Part shown: piece by piece, positions 55,401 through 64,000 of the stretch
Position numbering within the stretch: position 1 is the first letter of the stretch
How the letters are laid out: each line of letters opens with the position of its first letter
Translations under genes and position numbers: made by a program
The notes under the pieces: model-generated
Told to the model about the DNA's origin: nothing
The model's database searches: none
Seen by the model: the letters and a program-made list of their open reading frames with translations, nothing else
From: Pseudomonas gingeri
GTDB lineage: Bacteria > Pseudomonadota > Gammaproteobacteria > Pseudomonadales > Pseudomonadaceae
Assembly: GCF_013386115.1 (NCBI RefSeq)
Contig: NZ_JACAOR010000005.1
Span: 474,543 to 538,542, forward strand
DNA: 64,000 nt
Direction: 5' to 3'

Positions 55401-57263
55401 ATGGCCCTACTGCAGATCGCCGAACCCGGCCAAAGTCCCCAACCGCACCAGCGTCGCCTGGCGGTCGGGATTGACTTGGGTACTACCAATTCGCTGGTCG
55501 CTGCATTGCGCAGTGGTCTTTCCGAGCCCCTGGCCGATGCTGACGGGCAGGTGATCCTGCCGTCCGCGGTGCGCTACCACGCCGACCGTATCGAGGTCGG
55601 CCAGTCGGCCAAGCTGGCGGCCGCCAGTGATCCGCTCAATACCGTGCTGTCGGTGAAGCGCCTGATGGGCCGTGGCCTGGCGGACGTCAAGCAACTGGGC
55701 GAGCAACTGCCTTACCGCTTTGTCGGCGGTGAGTCGCACATGCCGTTCATCGATACCGTGCAGGGTCCGAAAAGCCCGGTCGAAGTCTCCGCCGATATCC
55801 TCAAGGTGCTACGTCAGCGCGCCGAGGCAGCCCTGGGCGGTGAACTGGTCGGGGCGGTAATCACCGTGCCGGCCTATTTCGACGATGCCCAGCGCCAGGC
55901 GACCAAGGACGCGGCCCGGCTGGCCGGCCTGAGCGTCCTGCGCCTGCTCAACGAACCGACCGCCGCGGCCGTGGCCTATGGCCTGGACCAGCACGCCGAA
56001 GGCCTGGTCGCGATCTACGACCTGGGCGGCGGTACTTTCGACATCTCTATCCTGCGCCTGACCGGCGGGGTCTTCGAGGTCTTGGCCACCGGTGGCGACA
56101 GCGCCCTGGGCGGCGATGACTTCGATCACGCGATTGCCGGCTGGATCATCGAGCAGGCCGGCTTGTCCGCCGACCTCGATCCGGGTGCCCAGCGCAGCCT
56201 GTTGCAGGCGGCCTGCGCGGCCAAGGAAGCGTTGACCGACGCTGACTCGGTCGAGGTGGTCCATGGCGACTGGCGTGCCCAGCTGACCCGTGAAGCGTTT
56301 GATGCCCTGATCGAGCCGATGATCGCCCGCAGCCTCAAGGCCTGCCGGCGTGCGGTGCGGGACTCGAATGTCGAGCTTGAAGACGTGCACGCGGTGGTCA
56401 TGGTCGGCGGTTCGACCCGTGTGCCCCGTGTGCGCGAGGCCGTCGCCGAGATGTTCGGTCGCCAGCCGTTGACCGAAATCGATCCGGATCAGGTGGTGGC
56501 CATCGGTGCCGCCATCCAGGCCGATACCCTGGCCGGCAACAAGCGCGACGGTGGCGAACTGCTGCTGCTCGATGTGATTCCGCTGTCCCTTGGTCTCGAA
56601 ACCATGGGTGGGCTGATGGAGAAGGTGATTCCGCGCAACACCACCATTCCCGTCGCCCGCGCCCAGGATTTCACCACCTACAAGGACGGCCAGTCGGCCA
56701 TGGCGATTCACGTGCTGCAAGGCGAGCGTGAACTGATCAGCGACTGCCGCTCCCTGGCGCGCTTCGAACTGCGGGGCATTCCGGCGATGGTTGCCGGCGC
56801 GGCGAAGATCCGCGTGACCTTCCAGGTCGATGCCGACGGCCTGCTCAATGTCACGGCTCGCGAGCTGGGTTCGGGCGTCGAGTCGAGTATCCAGGTCAAG
56901 CCGTCCTATGGCCTGACCGACGGTGAAATTGCCCGCATGCTCAAGGACTCGTTCAAGTATGCCGGTGATGACAAGGTTGCCCGCGTGTTGCGCGAGCAGC
57001 AGGTCGATGCGCAACGCCTGATCGAAGCGGTGCAGGGTGCCCTCGAGGCCGACGGCGAACGCCTGCTCGATGCCGAGGAGCGCATGGTCATCGAATTGCA
57101 GATGCAGGAATTGAGTGAATTGATGAAAGGCACCGATGGTTATGCCATCGAGCAACAGACCAAGCGTCTGTCGCAAGTGACCGATGCCTTTGCCGCCCGC
57201 CGCCTGGATTCGACGGTGAAAGCCGCCCTGGCGGGACGCAACCTGAATGAGATTGAGGAATAA
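55401..57263 (+). CDS. hscA: Fe-S assembly chaperone HscA
   Basis: 620 residues, a DnaK-like protein specialised for IscU. The ATPase domain shows [30 protein letters not shown] and [15 protein letters not shown]. The substrate domain follows from about residue 395. It recognises LPPVK of IscU and drives cluster release. The gene is 51 bases after hscB and 2 bases before fdx. Confidence 0.96.
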   Translation: MALLQIAEPGQSPQPHQRRLAVGIDLGTTNSLVAALRSGLSEPLADADGQVILPSAVRYHADRIEVGQSAKLAAASDPLNTVLSVKRLMGRGLADVKQLGEQLPYRFVGGESHMPFIDTVQGPKSPVEVSADILKVLRQRAEAALGGELVGAVITVPAYFDDAQRQATKDAARLAGLSVLRLLNEPTAAAVAYGLDQHAEGLVAIYDLGGGTFDISILRLTGGVFEVLATGGDSALGGDDFDHAIAGWIIEQAGLSADLDPGAQRSLLQAACAAKEALTDADSVEVVHGDWRAQLTREAFDALIEPMIARSLKACRRAVRDSNVELEDVHAVVMVGGSTRVPRVREAVAEMFGRQPLTEIDPDQVVAIGAAIQADTLAGNKRDGGELLLLDVIPLSLGLETMGGLMEKVIPRNTTIPVARAQDFTTYKDGQSAMAIHVLQGERELISDCRSLARFELRGIPAMVAGAAKIRVTFQVDADGLLNVTARELGSGVESSIQVKPSYGLTDGEIARMLKDSFKYAGDDKVARVLREQQVDAQRLIEAVQGALEADGERLLDAEERMVIELQMQELSELMKGTDGYAIEQQTKRLSQVTDAFAARRLDSTVKAALAGRNLNEIEE

Positions 57264-57265
57264 CG

Positions 57266-57607
57266 ATGCCGCAGGTCATTTTTCTGCCCCACGAGAAGTT
57301 CTGCCCGGAAGGGATGGTAGTAGAGGCTGAGCCCGGCACTTCGATCCTCGATCTGGCGCATGAGCACCATATCGAGATGGAAAGCGCCTGTGGCGGCGTC
57401 TGCGCCTGCACCACCTGTCATTGCATCATTCGCGAAGGCTTCGATTCGCTGGAAGAGGCCGATGAGCTGGAAGAAGATTTCCTGGATCGGGCCTGGGGCC
57501 TGGAAGCGCAGTCACGCCTGGGTTGCCAGGCGATTGTCGGCACCGAAGACCTGACCGTCGAGATTCCAAAGTATTCGCTCAACCATGCCGCGGAAGCGCC
57601 ACACTGA
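57266..57607 (+). CDS. fdx: ISC [2Fe-2S] ferredoxin
   Basis: 113 residues. The cluster ligands are arranged as in adrenodoxin-type ferredoxins: ESACGGVCACTTCHCII and a later cysteine in RLGCQAI. It supplies electrons for Fe-S assembly on IscU. It begins two bases after hscA, indicating a tight operon. Confidence 0.96.
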   Translation: MPQVIFLPHEKFCPEGMVVEAEPGTSILDLAHEHHIEMESACGGVCACTTCHCIIREGFDSLEEADELEEDFLDRAWGLEAQSRLGCQAIVGTEDLTVEIPKYSLNHAAEAPH

Positions 57608-57621
57608 TTCGAGGAACTATC

Positions 57622-57822
57622 ATGAGTCTGAAGTGGACTGATGTGCTGGAAATCGCGATCCAGCTGGCTGAAAGCAAGCCGGATGTCGATCCGATGTCGG
57701 TGAATTTCGTCGATCTGCGCAAGTGGGTCATGGAACTGCCGGAGTTCGACGACAAACCGGAACACTGTGGCGAGAAGATCCTGGAGGCCATTCAGGCCCA
57801 CTGGATCGAAGAACGCGACTGA
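57622..57822 (+). CDS. iscX: Fe-S assembly modulator IscX
   Basis: 66 residues from ATG 57622, with GAGGAA before it. The family pattern MSLKWTDVLEIAIQL and DPMSVNFVDLRKWV is clear. The small acidic protein binds IscS and iron and adjusts assembly. It is the last gene of the isc operon; a hairpin with a promoter in its loop follows. Confidence 0.94.
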   Translation: MSLKWTDVLEIAIQLAESKPDVDPMSVNFVDLRKWVMELPEFDDKPEHCGEKILEAIQAHWIEERD

Positions 57823-57863
57823 TCCCTGGCTGCAGGCAATACCTGAGTTAGGCAATACCCAAG

Positions 57864-57896
57864 AACCCGCGTATAATTCGCGGGTTTAATTTTTCG
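57864..57896 (+). promoter_or_regulatory. Hairpin with a TATAAT in its loop, isc end and ndk promoter
   Basis: AACCCGCG (57864-57871) and CGCGGGTT (57879-57886) form a perfect stem followed by TAATTTTT, a terminator for isc. The 7-base loop contains TATAAT, and a TTAGGC at 57848-57853 (18-base gap) could act as -35 for ndk. The two functions would share the same bases. Confidence 0.55.
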
Positions 57897-57922
57897 CAAA
57901 TTATCGTTTCTGGAGTTACACC

Positions 57923-58348
57923 ATGGCTGTTCAACGCACTTTCTCCATCATCAAGCCTGACGCTGTTGCAAAAAACGTTATCGGCGAGATCACCACCCGT
58001 TTCGAAAAAGCCGGCCTGCGCGTTGTCGCTTCGAAACTGAAGCAACTGTCCAAGGCCGAAGCCGAAGGCTTCTACGCTGAGCACAGCGCTCGTGGTTTCT
58101 TCGGCGACCTGGTTGCCTTCATGATCTCCGGTCCTGTCGTTGTCCAGGTTCTGGAAGGCGAAAACGCTATCGCTCTGAACCGTGAGCTGATGGGCGCCAC
58201 CAACCCTAAAGAAGCGGCTGCCGGCACCATCCGTGCTGACTTCGCCGATTCCATCGACGCCAACGCTGTACACGGTTCGGACTCCGAAGCCGCTGCCGCT
58301 CGCGAAATCTCGTACTTCTTCGCAGCTACTGAAGTAACCACTCGCTAA
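57923..58348 (+). CDS. ndk: Nucleoside diphosphate kinase
   Basis: 141 residues, standard length. It moves phosphate between nucleoside triphosphates and diphosphates through a phosphohistidine. The active-site stretch [20 protein letters not shown] holds the histidine, and [15 protein letters not shown] is the typical start. TGGAGTT precedes the ATG. The gene is highly expressed in most bacteria, and its codons are correspondingly regular. Confidence 0.97.
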   Translation: MAVQRTFSIIKPDAVAKNVIGEITTRFEKAGLRVVASKLKQLSKAEAEGFYAEHSARGFFGDLVAFMISGPVVVQVLEGENAIALNRELMGATNPKEAAAGTIRADFADSIDANAVHGSDSEAAAAREISYFFAATEVTTR

Positions 58349-58376
58349 GCAAAGGCTTGGGAGTGAGGGTGAATCC

Positions 58377-59519
58377 ATGACTGTATCAATCGGCAAAACA
58401 AACCTGTTGGGTCTGACTCAACCGGAAATGGAAAAATTCTTCGACTCAATCGGGGAGAAGCGTTTCCGTGCCGGTCAGGTCATGAAGTGGATTCACCACT
58501 TTGGCGTCGATGATTTCGACGCCATGACGAACGTCAGCAAGGCCTTGCGCGAAAAGCTCAAGACCGTCGCCGAGGTTCGTGGTCCTGAAATCGTCAGCGA
58601 GGACATTTCCACCGACGGCACCCGCAAGTGGGTGGTGCGCGTGGCGTCCGGCAGCTGCGTCGAGACCGTCTACATTCCCCAGGGCAAACGCGGCACCTTG
58701 TGCGTTTCGTCCCAGGCAGGCTGTGCCCTGGATTGCAGTTTCTGCTCCACCGGCAAGCAAGGCTTCAACAGCAACCTCACTGCCGCCGAAGTCATCGGCC
58801 AGGTGTGGATTGCCAACAAATCCTTTGGCAGCGTCCCGGCCACCATCGACCGTGCCATCACCAACGTGGTGATGATGGGCATGGGCGAGCCGCTGCTCAA
58901 CTTCGACAACGTCATCGCCGCCATGCGCCTGATGATGGACGACCTGGGCTACGGCATCTCCAAGCGCCGCGTGACCCTGTCGACCTCCGGCGTGGTGCCG
59001 ATGATCGATGTGCTGGCCGAGCATATCGACGTCTCCCTGGCGTTGTCGCTGCACGCACCGAATGACGCATTGCGTAACCAATTGGTGCCGATCAACAAGA
59101 AGTATCCGCTTAAGATGCTGCTCGAATCGTGCCGTCGCTATATGGCGACCCTCGGCGAGAAGCGTGTCCTGACCGTCGAGTACACCCTGCTCAAGGATGT
59201 CAACGACCAGGTCGAGCACGCGGTCGAGATGATCGAGCTGCTCAAGGATACGCCGTGCAAGATCAACCTGATCCCGTTCAACCCGTTCCCGCATTCGGGC
59301 TACGAGCGCCCGAGCAACAATGCGATCCGGCGTTTCCAGGATCTGTTGCACCAGGCCGGCTACAACGTCACGGTACGTACCACCCGCGGTGAAGACATTG
59401 ATGCTGCCTGCGGGCAGTTGGTCGGGCAGGTGCTGGATCGCACCCGCCGTAGCGAACGTTATATCGCGGTGCGTGAACTGAGCGCCGATGCCGATATGTC
59501 GAAAAGCGCTTCGAACTGA
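58377..59519 (+). CDS. rlmN: Dual-specificity rRNA/tRNA methyltransferase RlmN
   Basis: 380 residues, radical SAM. It methylates C2 of adenine 2503 in 23S rRNA and adenine 37 in some tRNAs. The cluster motif is [22 protein letters not shown] and [10 protein letters not shown] are SAM-binding segments; the C-terminal cysteine in DIDAACGQL forms the covalent RNA intermediate. It starts 28 bases after ndk. Its [4Fe-4S] cluster depends on the adjacent isc system. Confidence 0.96.
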   Translation: MTVSIGKTNLLGLTQPEMEKFFDSIGEKRFRAGQVMKWIHHFGVDDFDAMTNVSKALREKLKTVAEVRGPEIVSEDISTDGTRKWVVRVASGSCVETVYIPQGKRGTLCVSSQAGCALDCSFCSTGKQGFNSNLTAAEVIGQVWIANKSFGSVPATIDRAITNVVMMGMGEPLLNFDNVIAAMRLMMDDLGYGISKRRVTLSTSGVVPMIDVLAEHIDVSLALSLHAPNDALRNQLVPINKKYPLKMLLESCRRYMATLGEKRVLTVEYTLLKDVNDQVEHAVEMIELLKDTPCKINLIPFNPFPHSGYERPSNNAIRRFQDLLHQAGYNVTVRTTRGEDIDAACGQLVGQVLDRTRRSERYIAVRELSADADMSKSASN

Positions 59520-59537
59520 ACCCGAGAGAGGATCTCC

Positions 59538-60296
59538 ATGACCGTGCGCACTGCGCTCCTTGTACTCTTTGCCGGCCTCCTGGCCGGCTGCGTTTCCTCG
59601 GGCAATATCGACCCGATGAGTACCAGCAAGGGGCGTGACGAGGCACGTACGGCCTATGTGCAACTGGGCATTGGTTACCTGCAGCAGGGCCAGACCGAGC
59701 AGGCCAAGGTTCCGCTCAAGAAAGCCCTGGAGCTGAACAGCTCCGATCCCGATGCCAACGCGGCCCTGGCGCTGGTGTTCCAGGCCGAGATGGAGTGGGA
59801 CCTGGCGGACCAGCATTTCCGCAAGGCATTGTCGTCCCGTCCGGGCGATGCGCGGATCCTCAACAACTACGGTGGCTTCCTGTACGAGCGCAAGCAGTAC
59901 AAGGACGCTTACCAGCGTTTCGAGCAGGCGGCGACCGACAGCCTGTATCCCGAGCGTTCGCGGGTCTACGAGAACCTTGGCCTGACCGCCCTGGCCCTCG
60001 GCAATCGCGACGACGCACGGCAGAACCTGGAAAAATCCCTGCGCCTGAACCGACAACAGCCACGCGCCTTGCTGGAAATGGCTGAGTTGTCTTACGAAGA
60101 CAGGCATTATGTGCCCGCACGCGATTATTACGATCGCTTTAGCCTGCTGAGCGAGCAGAATGCACGTAGTCTGTTGCTCGGTATTCGACTGGCGAAGATT
60201 TACGAAGATCGCGACAAGGTCGCCAGTTACGGCCTGCAATTAAAACGACTCTATCCCGGTACGCCGGAATATCAGCAATACCTGTCGGAGCAATGA
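59538..60296 (+). CDS. pilW: Type IV pilus biogenesis lipoprotein PilW (PilF of P. aeruginosa)
   Basis: 252 residues. It has a lipoprotein signal ending in LLAGC (cysteine near 17) and about six TPR units from residue 35 (YVQLGIGYLQQGQTEQAKVPL, ILNNYGGFLYERKQYKDAYQ and others). In P. aeruginosa this pilotin moves the secretin PilQ to the outer membrane. The order rlmN-pilW-rodZ-ispG-hisS is shared with other pseudomonads. The stop overlaps the rodZ start. Confidence 0.94.
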   Translation: MTVRTALLVLFAGLLAGCVSSGNIDPMSTSKGRDEARTAYVQLGIGYLQQGQTEQAKVPLKKALELNSSDPDANAALALVFQAEMEWDLADQHFRKALSSRPGDARILNNYGGFLYERKQYKDAYQRFEQAATDSLYPERSRVYENLGLTALALGNRDDARQNLEKSLRLNRQQPRALLEMAELSYEDRHYVPARDYYDRFSLLSEQNARSLLLGIRLAKIYEDRDKVASYGLQLKRLYPGTPEYQQYLSEQ

Positions 60297-61297
60297 TGAA
60301 AGCGGCGCATCCAGAAGTTGTAGCAGCGACTCGCGTAAACCCCGGTGAGACCCTGCGTCAGGCCCGCGAAAGCAATGGTTGGACGTTGGCCGAGGTGGCC
60401 CTGAAGCTCAATCTGACCACTACGTCGTTGAGTAACCTGGAGGCCGGCGCCTTCGACAAGCTGCCGGGGCATACCTTCGCCCGTGGTTATATCCGGGCCT
60501 ACGCCAAGCTGCTGGGCATGGACCAGACCGTGCTGGTGCAGCAGTTCGACCAGTGCACCGGGACCGACTCCCAGGGCAGCAACGTGCATGCGCTGGGGCG
60601 GATCGAAGAGCCGGTGCGGGTTTCCCATACCATTTTGCGAATTGTCAGCCTGTTGCTGCTGATTGCGGTGATCGGTGGCGGTTTTGTCTGGTGGCAGGAC
60701 CAGGCCAGCCTGCGCTCCAAGGACCAGGCAGCCATCAGCATGGAGCACGTCGAAGTCGAAAGCGCCGACGGCACCACCCAGATTCATCCGATCGACGAGC
60801 CGGAAGACCAGGCCGTCGCGGAAAACCAGTCCAATCCTGAAGCGACTCCCGGCGAGCCTTCGACCGAAACCCAGGCTGAAGCCCCGGCCCCATCCGCTCC
60901 AGTGGCCCCGGCCACGCCGGTCGTGGTGCCGGTCCCGCATGCCGCGCAGTCGCTGGTGGTGCCACCACAACCGGCGCCAACTCCGGTTTCGCCCGTGTCG
61001 CCGAGCGCCCCGGTCAATGGCGCGCCGGCCACTGCCGCTGCCGCACCGGTCGCCGGTGCCGGGCAGGTGCATGTGACCTTCGTCGCCGATTGCTGGACCC
61101 AGGTCACCGACGGTGGCGGCAAGGTCCTGTTCAGCGGCCTCAAGCGCAAGGGCGATATCCTCGAAGTCAGCGGCAAGCCGCCGTTCGCGGTGCGCCTGGG
61201 CTACGCCAAGGGTGCACAGATCACGTACAACGGTCAGGCGGTCGATGTCGCACCGTTCACCAGTGGCGAGACCGCTCGCCTGAAGCTAGGTCAATAA
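60293..61297 (+). CDS. rodZ: Cytoskeletal transmembrane protein RodZ
   Basis: 334 residues; ATG 60293 or the adjacent 60296 is the start. An N-terminal helix-turn-helix (TLRQARESNGWTLAEVALKL, residues 17-75) binds MreB. One membrane helix follows (ILRIVSLLLLIAVIGGGFVWW, about 112-133), then a Pro/Ala-rich periplasmic stretch and a C-terminal DUF4115 domain (VTFVADCWTQVTDGGGKVLFS). It links cell shape to the wall synthesis machinery. It overlaps pilW by four bases and ends three bases before ispG. Confidence 0.94.
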   Translation: MMKAAHPEVVAATRVNPGETLRQARESNGWTLAEVALKLNLTTTSLSNLEAGAFDKLPGHTFARGYIRAYAKLLGMDQTVLVQQFDQCTGTDSQGSNVHALGRIEEPVRVSHTILRIVSLLLLIAVIGGGFVWWQDQASLRSKDQAAISMEHVEVESADGTTQIHPIDEPEDQAVAENQSNPEATPGEPSTETQAEAPAPSAPVAPATPVVVPVPHAAQSLVVPPQPAPTPVSPVSPSAPVNGAPATAAAAPVAGAGQVHVTFVADCWTQVTDGGGKVLFSGLKRKGDILEVSGKPPFAVRLGYAKGAQITYNGQAVDVAPFTSGETARLKLGQ

Positions 61298-61300
61298 GTC

Positions 61301-62410
61301 ATGCACGGCGAATCTCCAATCAAGCGTCGCGAATCGCGTAAAATCTGGGTCGGCTCGGTGCCGGTGGGCGGCGATGCGCCTATCGCGGTGCAGAGCATGA
61401 CCAACAGCGACACCAATGATGTGGCCGCGACCGTGGCCCAGATCAACCGCCTGGAAGCCGCGGGCGTCGATATCGTCCGGGTTTCCGTGCCGGACATGGA
61501 CGCTGCCGAGGCCTTCGGCCGGATCAAGCAACTGGTCAAGGTGCCATTGGTCGCCGACATCCATTTCGACTACCGGATCGCCCTGCGCGTGGCTGAGCTG
61601 GGCGTGGATTGCCTGCGGATCAACCCGGGCAACATCGGTCGCGAAGACCGCGTGCGCGCGGTGGTCGATGCCGCCCGTGACCGCGGGATCCCGATCCGTA
61701 TCGGCGTCAACGCCGGTTCCCTGGAAAAGGACCTGCAGAAGAAGTACGGCGAACCGACCCCGGCTGCGCTGGTGGAGTCGGCCCTGCGTCACGTCGAGCA
61801 CCTGGAGCGCCTGAACTTCCAGGACTTCAAGGTCAGCGTTAAGGCCTCCGATGTGTTCATGGCGGTAGAAGCCTACCGCCTGCTGGCCAAGGAAATCGTC
61901 CAGCCGTTGCACCTGGGCATCACCGAAGCCGGTGGTTTGCGTTCGGGCACGGTGAAATCGGCGGTCGGCCTCGGTATGCTGCTGGCCGAAGGGATTGGCG
62001 ATACTATCCGCATCTCGTTGGCGGCCGACCCGGTCGAGGAAGTGAAAGTCGGCTACGACATCCTCAAGTCCCTGCACCTGCGGTCCCGTGGGATCAACTT
62101 CATCGCCTGCCCGAGCTGCTCGCGGCAGAACTTCGATGTGGTGAAGACCATGAACGAGCTGGAAGGGCGCCTGGAAGACCTGCTGGTGCCGCTGGATGTC
62201 GCGGTGATCGGCTGTGTGGTGAACGGTCCCGGTGAAGCCAAGGAAGCCCATATCGGCCTGACCGGCGGTACACCGAACCTGATCTACATCGATGGCAAGC
62301 CGGCGCAGAAACTGACGAATGACAACCTGGTGGATGAGCTGGAAAGGCTGATCCGGCAGAAGGCGGCCGAAAAGGTCGAGGCCGACGCGGCGCTGATCGC
62401 CCGCGGCTGA
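61301..62410 (+). CDS. ispG: 4-hydroxy-3-methylbut-2-en-1-yl diphosphate synthase IspG (GcpE)
   Basis: 369 residues. It carries out the penultimate step of the MEP isoprenoid pathway, reducing methylerythritol cyclodiphosphate with a [4Fe-4S] cluster. The ligands are seen in CPSCSRQNF and [11 protein letters not shown]. The N-terminal TIM-barrel includes [13 protein letters not shown] and RINPGNIG. It begins three bases after rodZ. ATG 61301 fits the family start. Confidence 0.96.
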   Translation: MHGESPIKRRESRKIWVGSVPVGGDAPIAVQSMTNSDTNDVAATVAQINRLEAAGVDIVRVSVPDMDAAEAFGRIKQLVKVPLVADIHFDYRIALRVAELGVDCLRINPGNIGREDRVRAVVDAARDRGIPIRIGVNAGSLEKDLQKKYGEPTPAALVESALRHVEHLERLNFQDFKVSVKASDVFMAVEAYRLLAKEIVQPLHLGITEAGGLRSGTVKSAVGLGMLLAEGIGDTIRISLAADPVEEVKVGYDILKSLHLRSRGINFIACPSCSRQNFDVVKTMNELEGRLEDLLVPLDVAVIGCVVNGPGEAKEAHIGLTGGTPNLIYIDGKPAQKLTNDNLVDELERLIRQKAAEKVEADAALIARG

Positions 62411-62433
62411 AACGAAGAATTTAAGGAAAATCT

Positions 62434-63723
62434 GTGAGCAAGTCTTTGCAAGCCATTCGTGGCATGAACGACATCCTGCCCGAGCAGACGCCGCTGTGGC
62501 GTTATTTCGAGGGCACTGTCGCGCGTTTGCTGGATAACTACGGTTACAAGCAGATCCGTATGCCGATCGTCGAGTTCACCGAGCTGTTCAAGCGCTCCAT
62601 CGGTGAAGTGACCGACATCGTCGAAAAAGAGATGTACACCTTCGAGGACCGCAACGGCGACTCCCTGACCCTGCGTCCGGAAGGCACCGCGGCCTGTGTG
62701 CGTGCGGTGCTGGAGCACGGCATCACCGGTGGTGGCCAGCCGCAGAAACTCTGGTACATCGGCCCGATGTTCCGTCACGAGCGCCCGCAGAAGGGCCGTT
62801 ACCGCCAGTTCCACCAGATCGGTTGCGAAGTCTTCAACATCGACGGTCCGGACATCGACGCCGAACTGATCGTGCTGACCTGGCGCCTGTGGGGCCTGCT
62901 GGGCATCCGCAACGCGGTCAAGCTCGAACTCAACAGCCTGGGCACCAGCGAGTCCCGTGGTCGTTATCGCGAAGCCCTGGTGGAGTTCCTTTCGGCCCGC
63001 CTCGACCAGCTGGATGAAGACAGCCAGCGCCGGTTGAAGACCAACCCGTTGCGCGTGCTCGATACCAAGAACGCCGATACCCAGGCGGTCCTGGTGGATG
63101 CGCCGAAGCTCGCCGACTACCTCGACGAAGAATCCCGCCTGCATTTCGAAGGCCTCAAGGCCCGCCTGGATGCCGCCGGTATTCCGTACGTGATCAATCC
63201 GAAGCTGGTGCGCGGCCTGGATTACTACAGCAAGACCGTTTTCGAATGGGTCACCGACCAGTTGGGCGCCCAGGGCACCGTGTGTGCCGGTGGTCGCTAT
63301 GACGGCCTGGTGGAACAGATGGGCGGCAAGCCGACCCCGGGCGTGGGTTTTGCCATGGGCATCGAGCGCCTGATCCTGCTGCTGGAAACCCTGGAGCAGG
63401 TGCCGGAAGAGATTTCCCGCCAGGTCGATGTCTACCTGTGCGCGTTCGGCGAGGCTGCCGAGCTGGCGGCCCTGGCCCTGAGCGAGAAAGTCCGTGACCA
63501 GCTGCCGAACCTGCGTTTGCAGGTCAACGCCGGCGCCGGTAGCTTCAAGAGCCAGTTCAAGAAAGCTGACAAGAGTGGTGCGCTGTACGCCTTGATTCTC
63601 GGAGACGACGAATTGGCTCAGCAAGTGGTAGGTTTCAAACCCCTGCGTGGCCAGGGCGAGCAACAAAGCGTTGCCTGGGATGCTCTTTCCGAGCACTTGT
63701 CCACCTGCGTCGTGCAGGGTTGA
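62434..63723 (+). CDS. hisS: Histidyl-tRNA synthetase HisS
   Basis: 429 residues from GTG 62434, eight bases after AAGGAA. It is a class II synthetase with motif 1 ([19 protein letters not shown]), motif 2 ([21 protein letters not shown]) and the histidine-specific loops [15 protein letters not shown] and [11 protein letters not shown]. The anticodon-binding domain occupies the last 100 residues. The genes rodZ-ispG-hisS are closely packed and probably cotranscribed. Confidence 0.97.
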   Translation: MSKSLQAIRGMNDILPEQTPLWRYFEGTVARLLDNYGYKQIRMPIVEFTELFKRSIGEVTDIVEKEMYTFEDRNGDSLTLRPEGTAACVRAVLEHGITGGGQPQKLWYIGPMFRHERPQKGRYRQFHQIGCEVFNIDGPDIDAELIVLTWRLWGLLGIRNAVKLELNSLGTSESRGRYREALVEFLSARLDQLDEDSQRRLKTNPLRVLDTKNADTQAVLVDAPKLADYLDEESRLHFEGLKARLDAAGIPYVINPKLVRGLDYYSKTVFEWVTDQLGAQGTVCAGGRYDGLVEQMGGKPTPGVGFAMGIERLILLLETLEQVPEEISRQVDVYLCAFGEAAELAALALSEKVRDQLPNLRLQVNAGAGSFKSQFKKADKSGALYALILGDDELAQQVVGFKPLRGQGEQQSVAWDALSEHLSTCVVQG

Positions 63724-63764
63724 AGCTGTAAAAACAGCCGATTTAGAGAATAAGGAGTATTGGG

Positions 63765-64000
63765 GTGTCGAGTTCCGAAGATGATCAGCTGGCGGAGTTG
63801 AAGGACTGGTGGCAGCGCAACGGCAAACCCCTGGTCACTGGCGGCCTGTTGGCGCTGGTGGTGGTGTTCGGCTGGCAGGCATGGCACAAATATCAGAGCA
63901 ACCAGTCGCAAGGCGCCTCGGTGCTCTATCAGGAGTTGCTGGAGTCCACGCTGACGCCTGACGGCAAGCCTGATCCCGCGCGCGTCGCGGACCTGGCCGG
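63765..64000 (+). CDS. YfgM-like TPR membrane protein, N-terminal part (3' truncated by window)
   Basis: The frame opens at GTG 63765 (VSSSEDDQLAELKDWWQRNG), eight bases after AAGGAG, and runs off the window after 78 codons. One membrane helix is visible (GGLLALVVVFGWQAW, about residues 26-42), followed by the beginning of a TPR-like helical domain. This matches YfgM, an ancillary SecYEG-associated protein encoded between hisS and bamB in related bacteria. Later repeats are outside the window. Confidence 0.88.
   Translation, partial: MSSSEDDQLAELKDWWQRNGKPLVTGGLLALVVVFGWQAWHKYQSNQSQGASVLYQELLESTLTPDGKPDPARVADLA

Noticed and set aside
58446..60239. 597-codon open frame antisense to rlmN and pilW
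   Set aside because: It crosses two recognised genes on the other strand and shows no motif; a GC-bias shadow.

Overview
The window is a GC-rich chromosomal segment from a Pseudomonas of the P. fluorescens group. The basis is the gene order (queA-tgt-yajC-secD-secF, suhB/trmJ-cysE-iscRSUA-hscBA-fdx-iscX-ndk-rlmN-pilW-rodZ-ispG-hisS), Pseudomonas-type REP sequences, ATGA-coupled operons, and a wss cellulose operon of the kind known from P. fluorescens SBW25. Species was not determined.

Layout. 1-5.8 kb: 3' end of a chemoreceptor, a DedA protein, an AraC regulator divergent from an exported alpha/beta hydrolase, a LysR regulator divergent from a class III aminotransferase. 5.8-11.4 kb: a PAS-GGDEF diguanylate cyclase; a two-gene module (membrane protein plus SatD-like protein) with paired 18-bp palindromes of the same geometry on both sides; a TPR/transglutaminase-like protein; a GIY-YIG protein; an unknown protein. 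11.4-27.8 kb: wssABCDEFGHI for acetylated cellulose, with a leader that can fold over the wssA ribosome site, followed by an exported phospholipase D-like protein where SBW25 has wssJ. 27.8-37.1 kb: an accessory stretch with an aromatic amino acid permease, regulators, a glutathione transferase, a lone CrtZ-type hydroxylase, a structured leader with a 33-codon ORF, a NYN-LOTUS protein and a lipoprotein. 37.1-42.3 kb: NAD-dependent formate dehydrogenase fdsGBAD. 43.1-64 kb: conserved housekeeping genes: tRNA-Leu(CAA), queuosine synthesis, Sec accessory proteins, suhB, trmJ, cysE, the complete isc iron-sulfur operon with two IscR-type boxes, ndk, rlmN, pilW, rodZ, ispG, hisS and the start of a YfgM-like gene.

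How parts connect. WssB carries a C-terminal PilZ domain, so c-di-GMP from cyclases such as the one at 5.8 kb should activate cellulose synthesis; WssF-I should acetylate the polymer. The paired palindromes, if bound by the SatD-like protein, would link that module to the cyclase gene. The isc operon builds Fe-S clusters used locally by FdsA/B/G, RlmN, IspG and IscR, and cysE feeds cysteine to IscS.

The least explained signals are the SatD-associated palindromes, the leader/33-codon ORF locus at 34.7-35.3 kb, and the possible leader peptide overlapping a hairpin in front of wssA. All were found by eye; no database search or folding program was run.
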